Shown here: positions 48,286 through 61,911 of the stretch, one piece after another
How positions within the stretch are numbered: the stretch's first letter is position 1
Layout of the letters: every line of letters begins with the position of its first letter
Source of the DNA: Xylogone sp. PMI_703
Lineage: Eukaryota; Ascomycota; Leotiomycetes
DNA length: 64,000 bases
Assembly (NCBI GenBank): GCA_021399445.1
Contig: JAJTUQ010000001.1
Location: 4,340,001 to 4,404,000 of the forward strand
Reading direction: 5' to 3'
Notes under the pieces: model-generated
The model's input: the letters and a program-made list of their open reading frames with translations, nothing else
Told to the model about the DNA's origin: nothing
The model's database searches: none
Translations under genes and position numbers: made by a program

Positions 48286-49839
48286 ATGACTTCAATTCCG
48301 CCGCGAGAGATACCAGGGTACTACTACGGTACTTTGAATTCCAGTAGAATCGATTCTTCTTACTAACACGCTGCGCAGATCCAGATAAGAAGAAGTATTT
48401 CAAGATCCAAGCTAGCAACACCGCTCCGGCGACAGCTCCATACTCTCCTGAGAATGTGAAGCGGCGAAAAGTTCAGGATCAGGAAGCTCAGGAAGTCGCC
48501 CTCTGCCTAGCTAGAAGACAGCGCCATATCCAAAGATCCAAACTTCTAGAATCGCCGCTGCCTGGCGGATTTCTCGTAAGAGAATGTGGCTACCCGCGGT
48601 CGAGTATTCTCGAGCGAATTCTACCAAGTAACCTCAACAAGACAGTCCTGGACCTCAACAAGTTACAATCAGCGAGGGAAAGAACTTCAACTGTCAACTT
48701 TTTTGTCGACAGGAGACCCGATCGTGGTCCCTCAGCCATCGACCTATATATGTGTATGTCGAATTCAAGCTAGAAGAAAAGGGTTGTATGTCTTATACTA
48801 ACTGAGTATCACAGCTGGCGACACCGGTGTTCGAGTCACAGAATTCAATGCCGATGAATTCTCCGATCAGCACTCCACTGACCGTCATCCATCGTCGCCG
48901 CAATTCAGGCAGACATGGAACCTTACAGGACATAGCTGGGCCATAATCAGGGGTAGAGATAGTATCACTTCTATGAGTGTCCATGAGGGAACGCGTCACC
49001 TGGCTATATCCTACATATCTGGGAACCCCTCAACAGGTATTGGGATAATGAAAATGGCCAGTGTTGGGGACGAGGATATAAGTGTTGCGACGGTTCTAGG
49101 ACTTGTTTTTGGTCCGGGATTCTCTCGTGCAGAGGGAGAAGTTGATGTGTTTTCATCCGCTCCAGCACCTCCCTCTTCCTCCTCACTATTTGCTTTTGGA
49201 ACGAGCCATGGCATTCTTCAGGTCGACAAACGAAATTTCGGCATGAGTTGGCTAGCATCACATTCAGGTACCGGACTTAAGGAGTCCTATCCGCCTGACG
49301 TATTCGCTCTCGAGTACTTGACCACTCAACCATCTATCCTACTATCTGGTGGTCGAAATGGTATAATAGACATTACCGATTGTCGTTCTCCAGAATGGGG
49401 CTCCGAATCTTCAAGACTTAGGCACCCAAGCGCAGTTGCTCGCATCAAACAACTCGATGATCACAGAATTATTGTTGCTGGCTTGAATAGTACACTCCAG
49501 CAGTACGACCTAAGATATCGTGCGAGAAGATTGCAGCGTACGGGTGGAAAGACGAGGGAATGCACAAGGCCGGTCCTTGAGTACCCTGAATATAGAAATA
49601 TCAGCACTACACAGACAGGCTTTGACGTTGACATTGAGAACGGTATTGTAGCAGCCGGCCAGGATTTTGGACAAGTTGCATTGTTTTCACTACATGGAGG
49701 GCATAGATTAACCGCCCTTCCTCTCGAAAATTCTAATAGAGGCCGTGTTAGTTGTGTTAGATTCGCCATGGATAACGATCGGGAGACAAGGAGTTTATGG
49801 GTGGGGCATGACCCATTCATCGAGCGGTTTGCGTGGTAA
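48286..49839 (+). CDS. DCAF4-like WD40 protein
   Basis: DCAF4 (WDR21) proteins are WD40 substrate receptors or partners of DDB1-CUL4 ubiquitin ligases; that role here is inferred. Three exons, 48286-48328, 48379-48753 and 48815-49839, give 480 residues. The N-terminus IPGYYYDPDKKKYFKI is the signature opening of DCAF4. A short charged region with ARRQRHIQRSKLLES follows. The rest forms degenerate WD repeats (SSSLFAFGTSHGILQVDKR, ILLSGGRNGIIDITDCRS, IIVAGLNSTLQQYDLRYRAR, GIVAAGQDFGQVALFSLHGG), closing at SLWVGHDPFIERFAW. Phase choice at the second donor (atgt|gtatgt) is by frame and consensus. It is intact. Confidence 0.82.
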
Positions 49840-50140
49840 TCTTATCACCAGCACCAATGGATAGATAGGAGAGATGTCTTGTGTATTATATAGGAGTTTA
49901 CGATTTCATGGAGTACGATGGACCAGGCTGGCAAATGGTACGGCGGCTGGGCTTGGAGAGTATATTAGATATAGATGTCATGAAATGAATATGTTCGACT
50001 CATAAATTTAGATTAACAGTAATGATTCTCATTTTACGCCAAAGCTATGCACACAGAAGCCCCTTTTAATACCAACTCCCACGCAATGCTTGCCATCTTT
50101 AAATAGTTTCAAGAGAATGCAGGACCTAGATAGATCTCAT
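49840..50140. other. Convergent 3' intergenic
   Basis: Short AT-rich stretch between two converging genes. Nothing else is seen. Confidence 0.6.
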
Positions 50141-53100
50141 TTATCTAGGATGTGGAAACTCATCCTCTAACTTCAACCTCACGGAAACATTCATACTCAG
50201 CAGTTCCTGGATGAGCAACTTCGCAGCGTATGGCATAGTCATCGTGGTAACGCCTCTCGTACTCTTACATGTTTGACACCATCCTTGGTACCCCATTAGG
50301 CCACAATTCTCGCAGATATCGACTTTGTGTGCATCGCTACTCAGCATAAGTCTCTCAAGTAGCAACTGACTTGCACCATAGGCAATTAGGCAGTCTCTTT
50401 CCATTTCTCCCAACCGAAGACCGCCATCTCTCGAACGACCTTCCGTAGGTTGGCGCGTGAGGATAGCCCGGGGGCCTCGAGATCGGGAATGCATTTTATC
50501 TTGTACCATGTGCTTAAGTTTCTGGTAGTATATAGGCCCGAAGAAGATGTATGCAGGTAGAGATTCTCCTGTAATTCCGCTGGTGACAAAATCCTTCCCG
50601 GAGTAGCTGAATCCATTTCTGATGAGGATATCACCCATGTCGTCAACATTACTACCGCCAAACGCTGTACCATATTCAAGGGTTCCATTTAGAACACCTG
50701 CTTTACCAGAGAGGCACTCGAGCATCTTTCCCACTGTCATGCGAGACGGGAAACCATGAGGGTTCATGATAATATCTGGAGTTACACCCGTATCTGCAAA
50801 CGGCATATCTTCTTGATTCACGATGATACCAACGACACCTTTTTGACCGTGGCGGGATGAAAACTTATCACCAAGTTCGGGGCGGCGAGTTTGTCGAGTC
50901 TGAACTTTGAACACCCGGCTTTCGTTCTCAGTCGAAGAGACCATGACCTTGTCGATGTAACTAAAGTCAGGGAGCCGGTAAGTCATAGGAGCTGGTTTGT
51001 AATCGTTGGTTCCGTAGTCTGATCCAATGCCCGCTGACGTTGTATTAAGGGGGACTTCTTTGTTGAGATAAACTTCGCCAGAGGAGATCTTTTCTCCTAC
51101 ATTTGCAATACCATCGGTACCTAAAATAGCATGCTTGGCTATTGGCTTTCCATTATCATCCAATTGTCGATCACCTAGACGATCTTCAGATCTATTTGGA
51201 TATTTCCGTAGCTGAGTTGAGTATTTGCGGAAAACCTGGCATCTACCAAATCCACGATCACAGGAAGCTTTATTGAGAACGAGAGCATCTTCAATATCGT
51301 ATCCTGAGAAAGACATGACTGCAACGGTAGCGTTCTGACCGGCTGGAAGCTTATCGTAATGGATCAGTTCTATCGTTCTTGTTTTGACCATAGGCTGCTG
51401 TGGATACACCATGAGATAAAGTAGAGTGTCGATTCGAGAAAATTGATTGTATGCTATAGCACCAATTGCTTGCTTGCCCATAGCGCACTGGTATGTATTT
51501 CTAGGCGACTGATTATGATGCGGATAAGGGATGAGGCCAGCGACCGCTCCCAGTATGGTGAAAGGTTCAATTTCGACGTGTGTGCTGGTTTCATTGATCT
51601 CGTTATCATAAAGAGCGATATTTGAGTCGTTTTCTTCGTTTACATCCACGTATTCAACCAGGCCTCTATACAGAAAATCGTCAAAATCCATTTTCCCTTG
51701 CCGTAATGCCTCAAGATGAGATATCTTCACTTTTGATTTCTCATTTTCTACAATTATGAGCGGCCGGCAAATTCTCCCTTCATCGGTTGCTATGTGCACT
51801 GCATTGGTGTGATGATTGATATAGATACTGACGAACATCGATACACGGCCCATTCGTCTGAATTTCCGGAAGCCGTTGAGGAAGTCCTTAGGTTGTCGTG
51901 TAATAGCGATTGGGGTTCCGTTTAAAAACACTGTATATGCACCATCCTCGAATATTTCCTTCCCACTCATTGGCACAATATCTTCGCCCCCAAGAACAAA
52001 CACCAATTTTTTGACTGGTTCTTCTTCATCATAAGTTGTAATATGTGTCATTAATGCAAGGTTCTTCACCAGACCGCAGGCTTCTCCTTCTGGAGTATCG
52101 GATGGACATAACATTCCAAACTGTGAAGGTTGAAGGGCTCGAGGTCCACTTACTTTTCTCGTCTTCTCGAACTGACTGCTAATACGGGTCATCATACCCA
52201 GAGCGCTGATATAACTAAGTCTGCTCAGGACGTGTGTTACTCCGGCCCTCTCCATCTTGAATCGTTTGAGGTTCCAGTTACCAGTCGAGATTGCCCTATT
52301 CATACCCTGCGTGATATAATTGCCGTTGGACTGCAAGTGATGATAGGCATCAAATTCCATCGTCCGATTCGGTTTCTTGAGTACTTTATCAATATTCATC
52401 TTCAGGTCCGAATTGAATTTTTTGAATAAATCTTCAAAAAGAAGAGAGAGAAGTTGTCCTGCAAGTTCGAGGCGCTTATTTCCCACGTAATCACGATCAT
52501 CGACCAGAGTTGGATCAAGCATTGCCATCAAAACTCTGCGAACCATGAAGCATATATAGAGCGCTTTTGGCCGGAAGTCCAATCCAACCACTGGAACGTG
52601 GGTAATAACGATGTTGGCCAAAGCATCTAGGGCATCTGCGATATAGTTGCGCTTCTGAGGGGCTCCTCCTTGAGATTTATTTCGACTTCCCATTTTAACG
52701 CGAGCGCCAATATATTCCAAAGCTTGCTGCTGGGAGAAAATTCCAAGTTTTGTGCTCTCTTCGAAATTCACGGAAAATTCGTCCTGGTAGGTGTGCTGTC
52801 TGTACCGGCAACCAGTTGCAACATCTCATGATCAGATTGAATGCCCATCGCCTTTAGGACGATCACAATGGGAATTGCCTCTTGAAGAATATTATGTTGA
52901 AGAGTAATCCTCTCCTTTTTCAGCATGACATAACTCTTGGACTTTCGTTCGTGTGTCGAACTGTTGAATGTTGAGCGCCATGTATTTGTGATTGGGAATA
53001 ACGTTGCATACCTTGTGACCGATGCCGACACAATACCTTTTTTCGGGTCGGCTTCGACGATAACTCTGTTCTTGCTAAGTTGTTCTTGCACAAGAATAAC

Positions 53101-53996
53101 TTTCTCGGTACCATTGACGATGAAGTAACCGCCGGGATCAAGTGCACACTCGTTCATAAAGGCCATTTCCCTATCGTTCTTACCAGCAAGCCTGCATTTT
53201 GAGCTACGCAACATAACTGGTAGCCTTCCGATGGGAATTCCTCTTCTCGCTATGATAGTTTTGCCTCGGACATATTTTATATCTACTCTGATTGGTGCAG
53301 CGTAGGTCATATCCCGGAGACGACATTCGTTTGGCGTAATTTCATTCGCAGGTCTCCTATCATCGTAGTCTAGACGTTCTGGTTCTCCGACTTCTATATT
53401 TGTGTACCTACATGGGGTTAGCAACTGGAATGATAGCTCTACTCTAAGAATATAGCAGCACGAACTCTAGCCAAAAGTATTTGTCAACATCGCTGGTGAT
53501 CCGTTTATTCGCCTTCACAATATCTTTGATTTCATGTTCAACAAAGAAGTTGAATGAGTCAATATGTTGTTTAACAAGCCCCTTAACCTTCAAGAATGCT
53601 GGTAATAGATTCCATTTGTCTTTGGCAGTAGAGATCGGATCAGTCAAGCTCTTGCCTTCGTAGAAAGGCTCAAGTAATGCGGCAAAACCCTAGAGCTGAG
53701 TTAGTTTTCGGAAGCGCAGTGATTGCCAGGGTCACCAACATCATCTGACTTCTTGTATTCCACAGGCTCTTCATCTTTGATGACAGTCTGCTTAGTCCGG
53801 GCTCTTTTTGCCTTCGTGCCCTTCGTCGCAGCATCTGGTTGTGGCTCATCCTGCGCACCAAGAGCTCCAGCCTAGAGACAAAAGACTGTTAGGTGGGTGT
53901 CCGCGAGGGCACTCTAGTCTGACTTACGTTGAGCGCAGAAGCTGCCTGAGAAGCTGAGACCTCTACAGGACCCGAAGCCTTCTTTTTTGGTGGCAT
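50141..53996 (-). CDS. rpc2: RNA polymerase III second-largest subunit (Rpc2/Ret1), with a frame break
   Basis: This is the beta-like catalytic subunit of RNA polymerase III. Exons are 53928-53996, 53740-53871, 53466-53689 and 50141-53407, about 1229 residues once the break is ignored. Family marks are [101 protein letters not shown], and a zinc ribbon [31 protein letters not shown] and [13 protein letters not shown] point to Pol III, not Pol II. The frame shifts at 52790-52796: AGTDST runs into one frame and [11 protein letters not shown] continues in another, with two surplus bases in an ACAC run. The intron 2 donor (gttggt) is weak but is the only one that keeps frame. Confidence 0.93.
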
Positions 53997-56758
53997 TGTG
54001 AGGTTTGTAGGTGGTGAAGTTAAGGAATGACTGTTCGCATCCGATATCAAAAATTACGGTGGTCGAAAAGTTTCCCCGCCGCGCTAAGATAAAGAGAGTG
54101 TTTTTGGGCGCATGTTGAGTAATTTTCGAGGTACAGCCCCTCTAGCGGGACATCTGGATTGTTTTAATCTCTGCACTTTGGGGCCTATGAAGATAAAAGA
54201 AGATGAATAGATGTGGGCAATTGTCAAGTATGGATGTATTGTGCGCGCCTCTTGTGAAGATAGCTATGTTTTTGGTAGTCAAACTCCTTCAAGAAACACA
54301 ATATTTACTGGCCTTGCACGCCCAAAGGAGGGGTACACGGTACAAAACGTCAACACACACTATCGCTATCGGCTCTCCAACTAATCTCCTATCGAGTGTC
54401 CGAGAAGACGGCTATATCTACTCTATCCTCTTGCATGCAGACGGAGGTGTGCACACCACTTCTGTCCTCTGTGCTCTGGCATTCAGCCTCCTCGGCATGC
54501 CCTAATCCTGTGCATGCTGTAGCCATCCTCCATCCCCAGTGCCCAACCCTCTTGGGACTCGCACTGCAGCTGTGTAGCTAAGGCTTATTATGAATATGGG
54601 TTAGCAGCAGTCCCTCCTCATGCACACCAGGGCGCACCACCTCGGTAGCAGGAACCGATGGGTTTTTGTTTCCCTGGCGTGTCTGGCAGGCAAATCGTTC
54701 GAGTGGAGGCAAAATATCACTTCCCAAATTTTTGCCTGTCTCCTCTCACCGACTCTTCACCGCCACTTTGGAAGGATATTTCTGCTCCGCGCGCTGGTGT
54801 GAAGCGCCAGACGTCGCCGTCTGCTGCATCCACTATTTTAGTCATCCGCCTACTAATGATTTGCAGCTCGCCCAGAGATGACTCGGGCCTTTCCTTCCCT
54901 GGGCATGGAGCACCTCTCTGGCTCTTCGTGGGCGAGAAAGAGGGGCATCTGAGGTGGGGATGTTGAGCGTCGTAACGGCGGCATCTCATTGCTCTGATGT
55001 CGAGCCACTGCGTGATCCTCTACTACTACTGAGCATCGGCAAACTTGACCAGAAATGTGACTACAGCTGCATTGGTGGAAACGTTTCATCAGTGGCTCGC
55101 TGAGATTCCATGCGGAGGAGCAATAGACCAGGTGCAGGCGCAATAGAAGAGCGCAATCCCGCCTGAGCTGCTTCTTAGCCAGTACTGGTACGAGTTGATT
55201 GCAGTAAAGTATAAATGCATTTGCCAATGCAATTTAAGGCACTCCCCCCGCTCGCCACTTATTGCTGCCAATCCTATGACAATCGGCTACCAAGGGCCAT
55301 GATTCTTCTATCACCTTGCACAAGTACTGTAAATCTGTGTGCGTCTCAAGAGGTATTTTGGGTCGCGACTCTGCGACTACGGAAGGTCCGCCCGTCGAGC
55401 CTTGCAAGAGCTGCCGTATCGATTGTGGGATTGTTCGCTGTCGGGCTCTCTAATCCTAGCTCGTTTCAACCTCCGGCCAGACCGTGGACTGGGGCATCCT
55501 CATCGTTTAAGGAGCTAGGATCGAGAACTGCTCTGTGAGCTTGCTAGTTTAAACAAGACCAGAAAATTTATAAAAAGCACATCGCGAACTGAACAGATAT
55601 GACAGAGTGAGCTGCCGCGTGTGTATTCTCGCCCCGGACACGGACCATATGTGAGAGAGAGCTTGAGGCATTCGGACTTTAGGAAAGTGACAAGTAGCCC
55701 AGAGTGTGATGGGAAAGCACTTGTAACCACTTGAGCCCCTGGAAGATTGGGAAGGCCAGGCTAGGGTGCGCGTGGATCCCTGTCGGCGGCATCCTCAAGG
55801 GAACCAGCCAGCACCCGCCGTGGACTCTTGGTTGAGTGAGTTCCCAGGGTCCAATAGCGTCGAAGTCGCCGTTTATTCGAGTGCTTGCAGTGCTGCTCTG
55901 CACGCAAATGTACTTGGTCCAGCACTCTTGCGGATTATTGGGACCGCATGAGGTGGCCTCCACTGCTCCTCGTTGCAGCCTGCGTTACGGCGGTTGGATG
56001 TGTGAGACCTAGACAGTAGCTCCAAGGGAAGTGACTTCTAGCATCTTGTCGGCACAGTCTCTCACGCTGGAGCGCGCTGCATTAGCAATCCGGTTGTCCC
56101 AGGTGTCCCTGGCTGTGTATTCGCAAGAACCTCTAGGCCCGGACTAACAGGCTCCCAAGTACCCAGGATATGCACTGCCAGCGGTGCTAACCGTCGTGCC
56201 TGTTCGAATACATTCGTCTCCAAAGCGTAGTTCCCCACTAAATCCTGCTGCGAAACCCTTTCCTTCGCGGCCGGAACTTCAGCATTGAAGCACTGGCACA
56301 ATCCAGGAGAAGGCATGGCAATAGTACTGAGTAGTTGTAGCAGTAATACGGTAGTTTTCAAACTGATTGTCTCGGACGTAAAAAGGTCGAGAGGAACATA
56401 AACTGCGTGGCAGTTGTCATCCTAGCGCCAAAGCGGTATGGCGGGCGAAGGAACAGGGGTTTGACCTCGACGTCCTCTCCCCGATTTCTTCTGACTCTCT
56501 CCTCCAGCAATCACTCTCTTTAAGCTGGATACGACGTCTTGCTCTCGCGCCTGGGTTCCCAGGACGCAACTGCACTGTTGGATATTTTTTGTAGGTGAGT
56601 CTTGCTCTCGCTCATCTTCGCTCCCTTGCGCTTGAGCGATGGACTCCCTCATCGCACCCAGCCACCAGCGGACCCCACCTTAGGCTCGCTGAAGATGATG
56701 AGTACTTTGGGCCATAAGAACCGGGAGCTGACGCCATGAAGTTTTATAGCAAGTCAAG
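53997..56758. other. Long divergent intergenic region, rpc2 / puf4
   Basis: About 2.8 kb. Open frames are short, overlapping and unassigned on both strands. This is probably the puf4 promoter and long 5' leader together with the rpc2 promoter. No RNA gene was recognised. Confidence 0.5.
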
Positions 56759-59700
56759 ATGGCGTTCTCAAACAGTAGCAGCGAACGACTTGATGAATTG
56801 CGGTTTCGCAACCAGACCTCTCCACGAAATGATTCCTCCTTGCTGGGCCTAGTTTCTCCTCCAAGGAACACCTCTCGCGTATCTCAACCTGTGCTTCCCC
56901 AAGATGCTCGTGGTGGGATTGCTCGCCGGTTCACAACGGATTCCGGAAGAATTCCTACAATTGCGACTCTTGCAAGTCTTCGTGGTGCCCAAGAGCAGCA
57001 GGAATACGGGCCCTCGGTAAGCTACTGTTGACCACTTCGCTATTGCTATTGTCTCAATGGTGTCCATTGTACTCTGTATTGAATCCATTGAGGTTATTTA
57101 GTACAATATGAAGCTAATTCTCATTGTTATATAGACTTACCATAAAGTTCAACTTGTAAGCTCCCCCCTCTTCTTTCGTTTCTCGAAGCAATTCTCCATT
57201 GCGCAACGGAACGTTCCGTACGACAAATTCGTGAAGGCCGATAGTTGATTTGGCACGTTGCAAGCTGGTTCCCTAGAAGGGTCGATAAAATCATTTGAGT
57301 TAGCTGCTTACAATTTTGAACAGTTAGAGAAGAAGAAGCTAGAGTACGAACGGCTTCGCGAACAAAAACGCCGATTTGAGGCGGAAATGCAATTGCTAGA
57401 TCTACAGCAGCGTCGTGAAGAACAAGAGCTAGCTCAGATGCAAGAAGATCTTCGTAGCAATAGCACAATTGCAGGCCACCAGTCCGAGCCAACTACACCA
57501 CCCGAATATCGCGACACAAGCTCCGGCTTCCCTTCTGCTTTCTCACGCCCGAATCGTTATTCTACTTCAGCACTTGTATCACCACCTGGTCTTTTTAATC
57601 GTCCTGGTCGCTCGGGATCTCTGCTTACATCACCACAATCTGGTATTATGCAATCCAGAATTCTAATGGATGACAAATTTCCTTCACAGTCGGTTCCTGG
57701 TTCCAGACGTAACAGTGATGAAGATGAGAAGGAAGAGGCTGTGAGGCAAGACCCTACTAGCCATCGCTCCACCAACGCGTGAGTCCTTGACTTTCTTTCT
57801 CGGCGCCGCAGCCTACATCTTGACATTGACCAACTTTGCAATCTGATATTACTTTATCGTGCATTTTCATCTTGGAGATGCCAAATTGACTTCCCCTACT
57901 TCTGTTATCACTGTGACGGAATAAATATAACCCGTATTCCGATCACTCTTTCACCTAATACATGCCATCAACTTTCAACATTATTAACCAAGTGGTACGT
58001 CCCTTTCAGCAAGGCTGTTGGGAAATACGTGATAATCATCAACAGTCACGATTTTTTTCAGATTAAATCCTTCTATTCTTCACCATTTATTCATCATGCA
58101 ACGGACAGAGTCTGCTCTTTGGGACGTTGCAATACTCACAGGTATCATACTTGATACCGTCTATAATACTTTATTAGAATATCCCACTTTGATATTTCCT
58201 ACCTTTTACTATAATTTAGTCGCAGGAATTAGCGATTTATCTTTTCTTCACCTTTAAATTATCTCGGCTCTATCTTTCCTCTCAATATAATCACACCTAC
58301 AAATATCGCTAACATCAACATAGCCTCAATAGATACTCTATGCCTGTTACGAGATCACGTAACGGCATAAATGAGATGTTTGCTCTCGATCAAACTAATA
58401 CGGCGAGATTCCTTTTTGGAGAGGAGGATGGCTCATCTGATGTAAAGAGCTACTTGCAACAGACAGCTACTGATGACAAGTTCCCTATCCTTGTCCGCAG
58501 AGAAGAGTACCCTGGCTTAGTATGTGTGCTCTTCTTGTCTACAAATTTCCATTTACTTACCTCCTTACGCAGCTATCCGCTTCTTCCGCGGCACTTGATC
58601 TTGCACTGTCCCAATCACCAGGCCCAGATTCACTTTCCAACGGATGGGGTGCATTTTCTCGACATAGACCCTCGCAATCTCAGCACAATATACAACAAAT
58701 GAATCTATCACAACTTAACGGTAAGGGAAGCAGCTCCGCTTCTGCTTCTCAGCCCGCATCTACCGACACCCCCATTAGCGTCCGTCCTTCCTATCGACAT
58801 TCACTAGACCTGAAGTTCTTCGACAACAACCAAGAAAATTCAGCCCAAATCACCTCTCCATCAAAACACGTCCAACCTACACCTCCAAAGCTCCAAACAT
58901 CCTATTCAGCAAATGATGTTGCAACGATGAAGACAAATGGTAATGGTGTTTCTAGCGTTAATGCATCAAACTCACATGCTCAACAACATTTCCACAACCA
59001 TAATGCTAGCATGGGCCGCATTCCACCAAATGCTCTGAACAATAGACTCAGTCGTGAGATGGCATCTCCAGAAAATCCTGCAAACTTGCGCGACACCGCG
59101 AACGGTGGGTATCAGTCCATCCAATCTGCTCTTCAAGCTAGTGCCGCACCCTTTGGACCGGCCATTACTCAAGCGATGTCTCAAGCTCAGGCTCCTCCTG
59201 CAGTCTCTGCACCAAATAATCAGCAACAATACCCTGTTCCTGGATATTACAATAACTACAATATGCAGATGATGACTATGGGCATGCAAAATATGCAATT
59301 GAACTCTCCAATGTATACACCACACAATCCATATGCAAACTATAATGCTGGATACAATCAGGCTGGCGCGCGTGATAGCCAAGCAAGAGTCATTCAGCAA
59401 CGACGTATGCATGATGGAGAAGGTATGTACTATATTTTACTAACAATCATGCAATATACTAATACCTTGGCAGCAATGAACCGATTCGCAAATATGCAAC
59501 TTGAGCAGCTTGGTGGAGAGATTTATGCGCTGTGCAAGGACCAACACGGCTGCCGATTCCTACAAAAGAAGTTAGAAGAGCGTAACCCAGAACAAGTCCA
59601 CATGATTTGGCTTGAGACCAACCAGCACGTCATTGAATTGATGACCGATCCGTTTGGCAACTATCTCTGCCAGAAACTTTTAGAGTTCTGTAACGACGAG

Positions 59701-60786
59701 GAACGCACTGTTCTTATCGAGAATGCCGCGCCTGACCTAGTTCGCATTGCTCTCAACCAACATGGTACTCGCGCCCTTCAGAAGATGATCGAGTTCATTT
59801 CAACACCCGGTCAGATTCAAACCGTTATCCGCGCATTAAGCCACAGAGTTGTGGAACTGATCCAGGACCTCAATGGAAATCATGTGATTCAAAAATGCCT
59901 TAATAAACTCTCTCCTACGGATGCTCAGTTCATCTTTGATAATGTTGGCCAACACTGTATCGAGGTTGGAACTCATCGTCATGGATGCTGTGTTCTTCAA
60001 CGCTGCATTGACCACGCTTCAGGTGAACAAAAGGCTTGGCTTATCCGGCAGATTTCGAATAACGCTTTCACTCTCGTTCAAGACCCCTTCGGCAACTACG
60101 TCGTTCAGTATATTCTTGATCTCAATGAACCTGTCTTCACGGAGCCTCTTGTTGCGATGTTCCAAGGTCGCATTTGCCAATTGTCCAAGCAGAAATTCAG
60201 CTCCAACGTCATTGAGAAATGTCTACGCTGTGCGCAGGATCCTTCCAAGGACATGATAGTCGAGGAGATGCTGCAACCCAGAGAGTTGGATTCTCTCCTC
60301 AGAGACTCATTTGCAAACTATGTCATTCAAACTGCTTTGGATTATGCAAATGCCCCAATGAAAGCTCGTTTGATTGAAGCTATCCGTCCTCACCTTCCCG
60401 CCATACGCACTACACCTTATGGAAGACGTATCCAGGCGAAGATCCAAGGTAGTGAAGGCCGTAGTAGCAACTCAAGTGGCCAGGCCACACCTAATGATAC
60501 GGAGACTCCAGCGCAGAACCCCGTCCGTCACCAACGTGGCATGTCAAATGCATCCGCAACGAACGGCTTGATGAATCAAGTTGGAACATTTACAAATGGA
60601 TTTAGCCAACCCAATGGTACAACCAACGGCGCTGCAAATGGCTTACCTATCACTGGACTCCCCGCCCGCCAAAATGGTGGTTTTCCTCCAACGGAGCAAG
60701 TCCCATCTTCTCAGGCTGGTCAACAGGGCTATCCATTCAACTATGGTAGAGCCAATGGCCAGACTGCGTCAGGCAACTGGCTTTGA
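56759..60786 (+). CDS. puf4: Pumilio-family RNA-binding protein, Puf4 type
   Basis: PUF proteins bind UGUA-type sites in 3' UTRs and control mRNA decay and translation. Six exons, 56759-57016, 57135-57155, 57324-57778, 58324-58519, 58573-59422 and 59474-60786, give 1030 residues. The second exon is only 21 bp (TYHKVQL). A coiled coil follows (LEKKKLEYERLREQKRRFEA). The long middle is Ser/Asn/Gln-rich. The PUF domain starts near residue 600 with eight repeats, including CKDQHGCRFLQKKLE, DPFGNYLCQKLLE, NQHGTRALQKMIE, DLNGNHVIQKCLN, HRHGCCVLQRCID, DPFGNYVVQYILD, KFSSNVIEKCL and SFANYVIQTALD. It resembles yeast Puf4 most. Intron 3 is 545 bp. Intron 5 (51 bp) is open in frame, so retention would add 17 residues just before the domain. 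Confidence 0.92.
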
Positions 60787-61911
60787 ATAATACCACCTAT
60801 GATATGTGACATCTCCACCATGACGATACGATCTCCTAACGTTTGTAACGGTACGCGAAATGATACTTCTTTCTACCCGTCGAAGAGGCCATTTCAGTTG
60901 CTAGATCTAAAACACTAGCATTTTCTTTCGATTCGACTTTGATTTCATATACCGATTCGGTCTTTCCACGGCTGTTTTTTACATATGAATATTCACGGCC
61001 CCTGTTGTTACATTAGTATCTCGAGGTTCTATGGATGCCTCCGCTTTTTTCCATTCCATGACCATAGCATGCACACTGGTACGGCACCCAGTCCGTCCTT
61101 AGCTGCCTCCTGTATCATAGAAGCTTGATCTTAGGATTCTAGCACGATTCGAAACGACAAATTCTTCAGCGCAGCGTACTATAGGAGCGAATGCGCAGCT
61201 CGACCTGTACCTGTACCTGGATCAGCCATCAATATAAAATTCGGTTTCTTTCCTTACTTGGACTCTAGCGATTCTTCTTTACTCTATTTCCTTCATTTTT
61301 TCATTACTGACCTTGGCAACAACAGCCGAGGTCTTCTGCTTAGGTGTCTGTACCAGCCATCATCTTTATCAAGACGACGGTATGCAAATTCCTTTTGCTT
61401 TACCTTTGATAGAAGATTGAAGCCTGAATCAACAAATTGTAACATCTGGCTCAACCTAGCGAATCTTTATATGAATCCATGGTTGCAGTCCGTTTGATGT
61501 GGCTTGGCTTCTGGGCATATTCTTAGTTCAAGAATTGGCAATGGATTCTTTCTTAGATAGATGCTTGGAACGACAACTCTACGGCGGATATGACTGATAT
61601 TACTATTCTCTTCTTTCTTTCCTAATTGATGCAATCGGGGCAAACTGGTTACAGCCAACACTTGTACTTAGAGACCAATAAACGAAAATAAGCAAAACAT
61701 TTCTCTTTCAGATGTGACTATTTTGGTAAACACCCCTGGTCACCCAACATATTTGTAGGAGTAGATTTTTAGAAAGCATTAGCATCATTCCACTCAATTA
61801 GATTGAAATTTGCGAAGATATTTTCCTTACGAGTGCAACAGAGAATTCATGTAGGTAAAAGAAAATTAAACCATAGATTCAGTCTAACAATATTACGTGG
61901 AAGCGAATCAT
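60787..61911. other. Convergent intergenic, puf4 / LtrA-like
   Basis: About 1.1 kb, probably including a long puf4 3' UTR. No coding frame is supported. Confidence 0.55.

Noticed and set aside
50141..53996. First reading as RNA polymerase II subunit RPB2
   Set aside because: The linker [15 protein letters not shown], the [13 protein letters not shown] block and the C-terminal region match the Pol III subunit, not RPB2.
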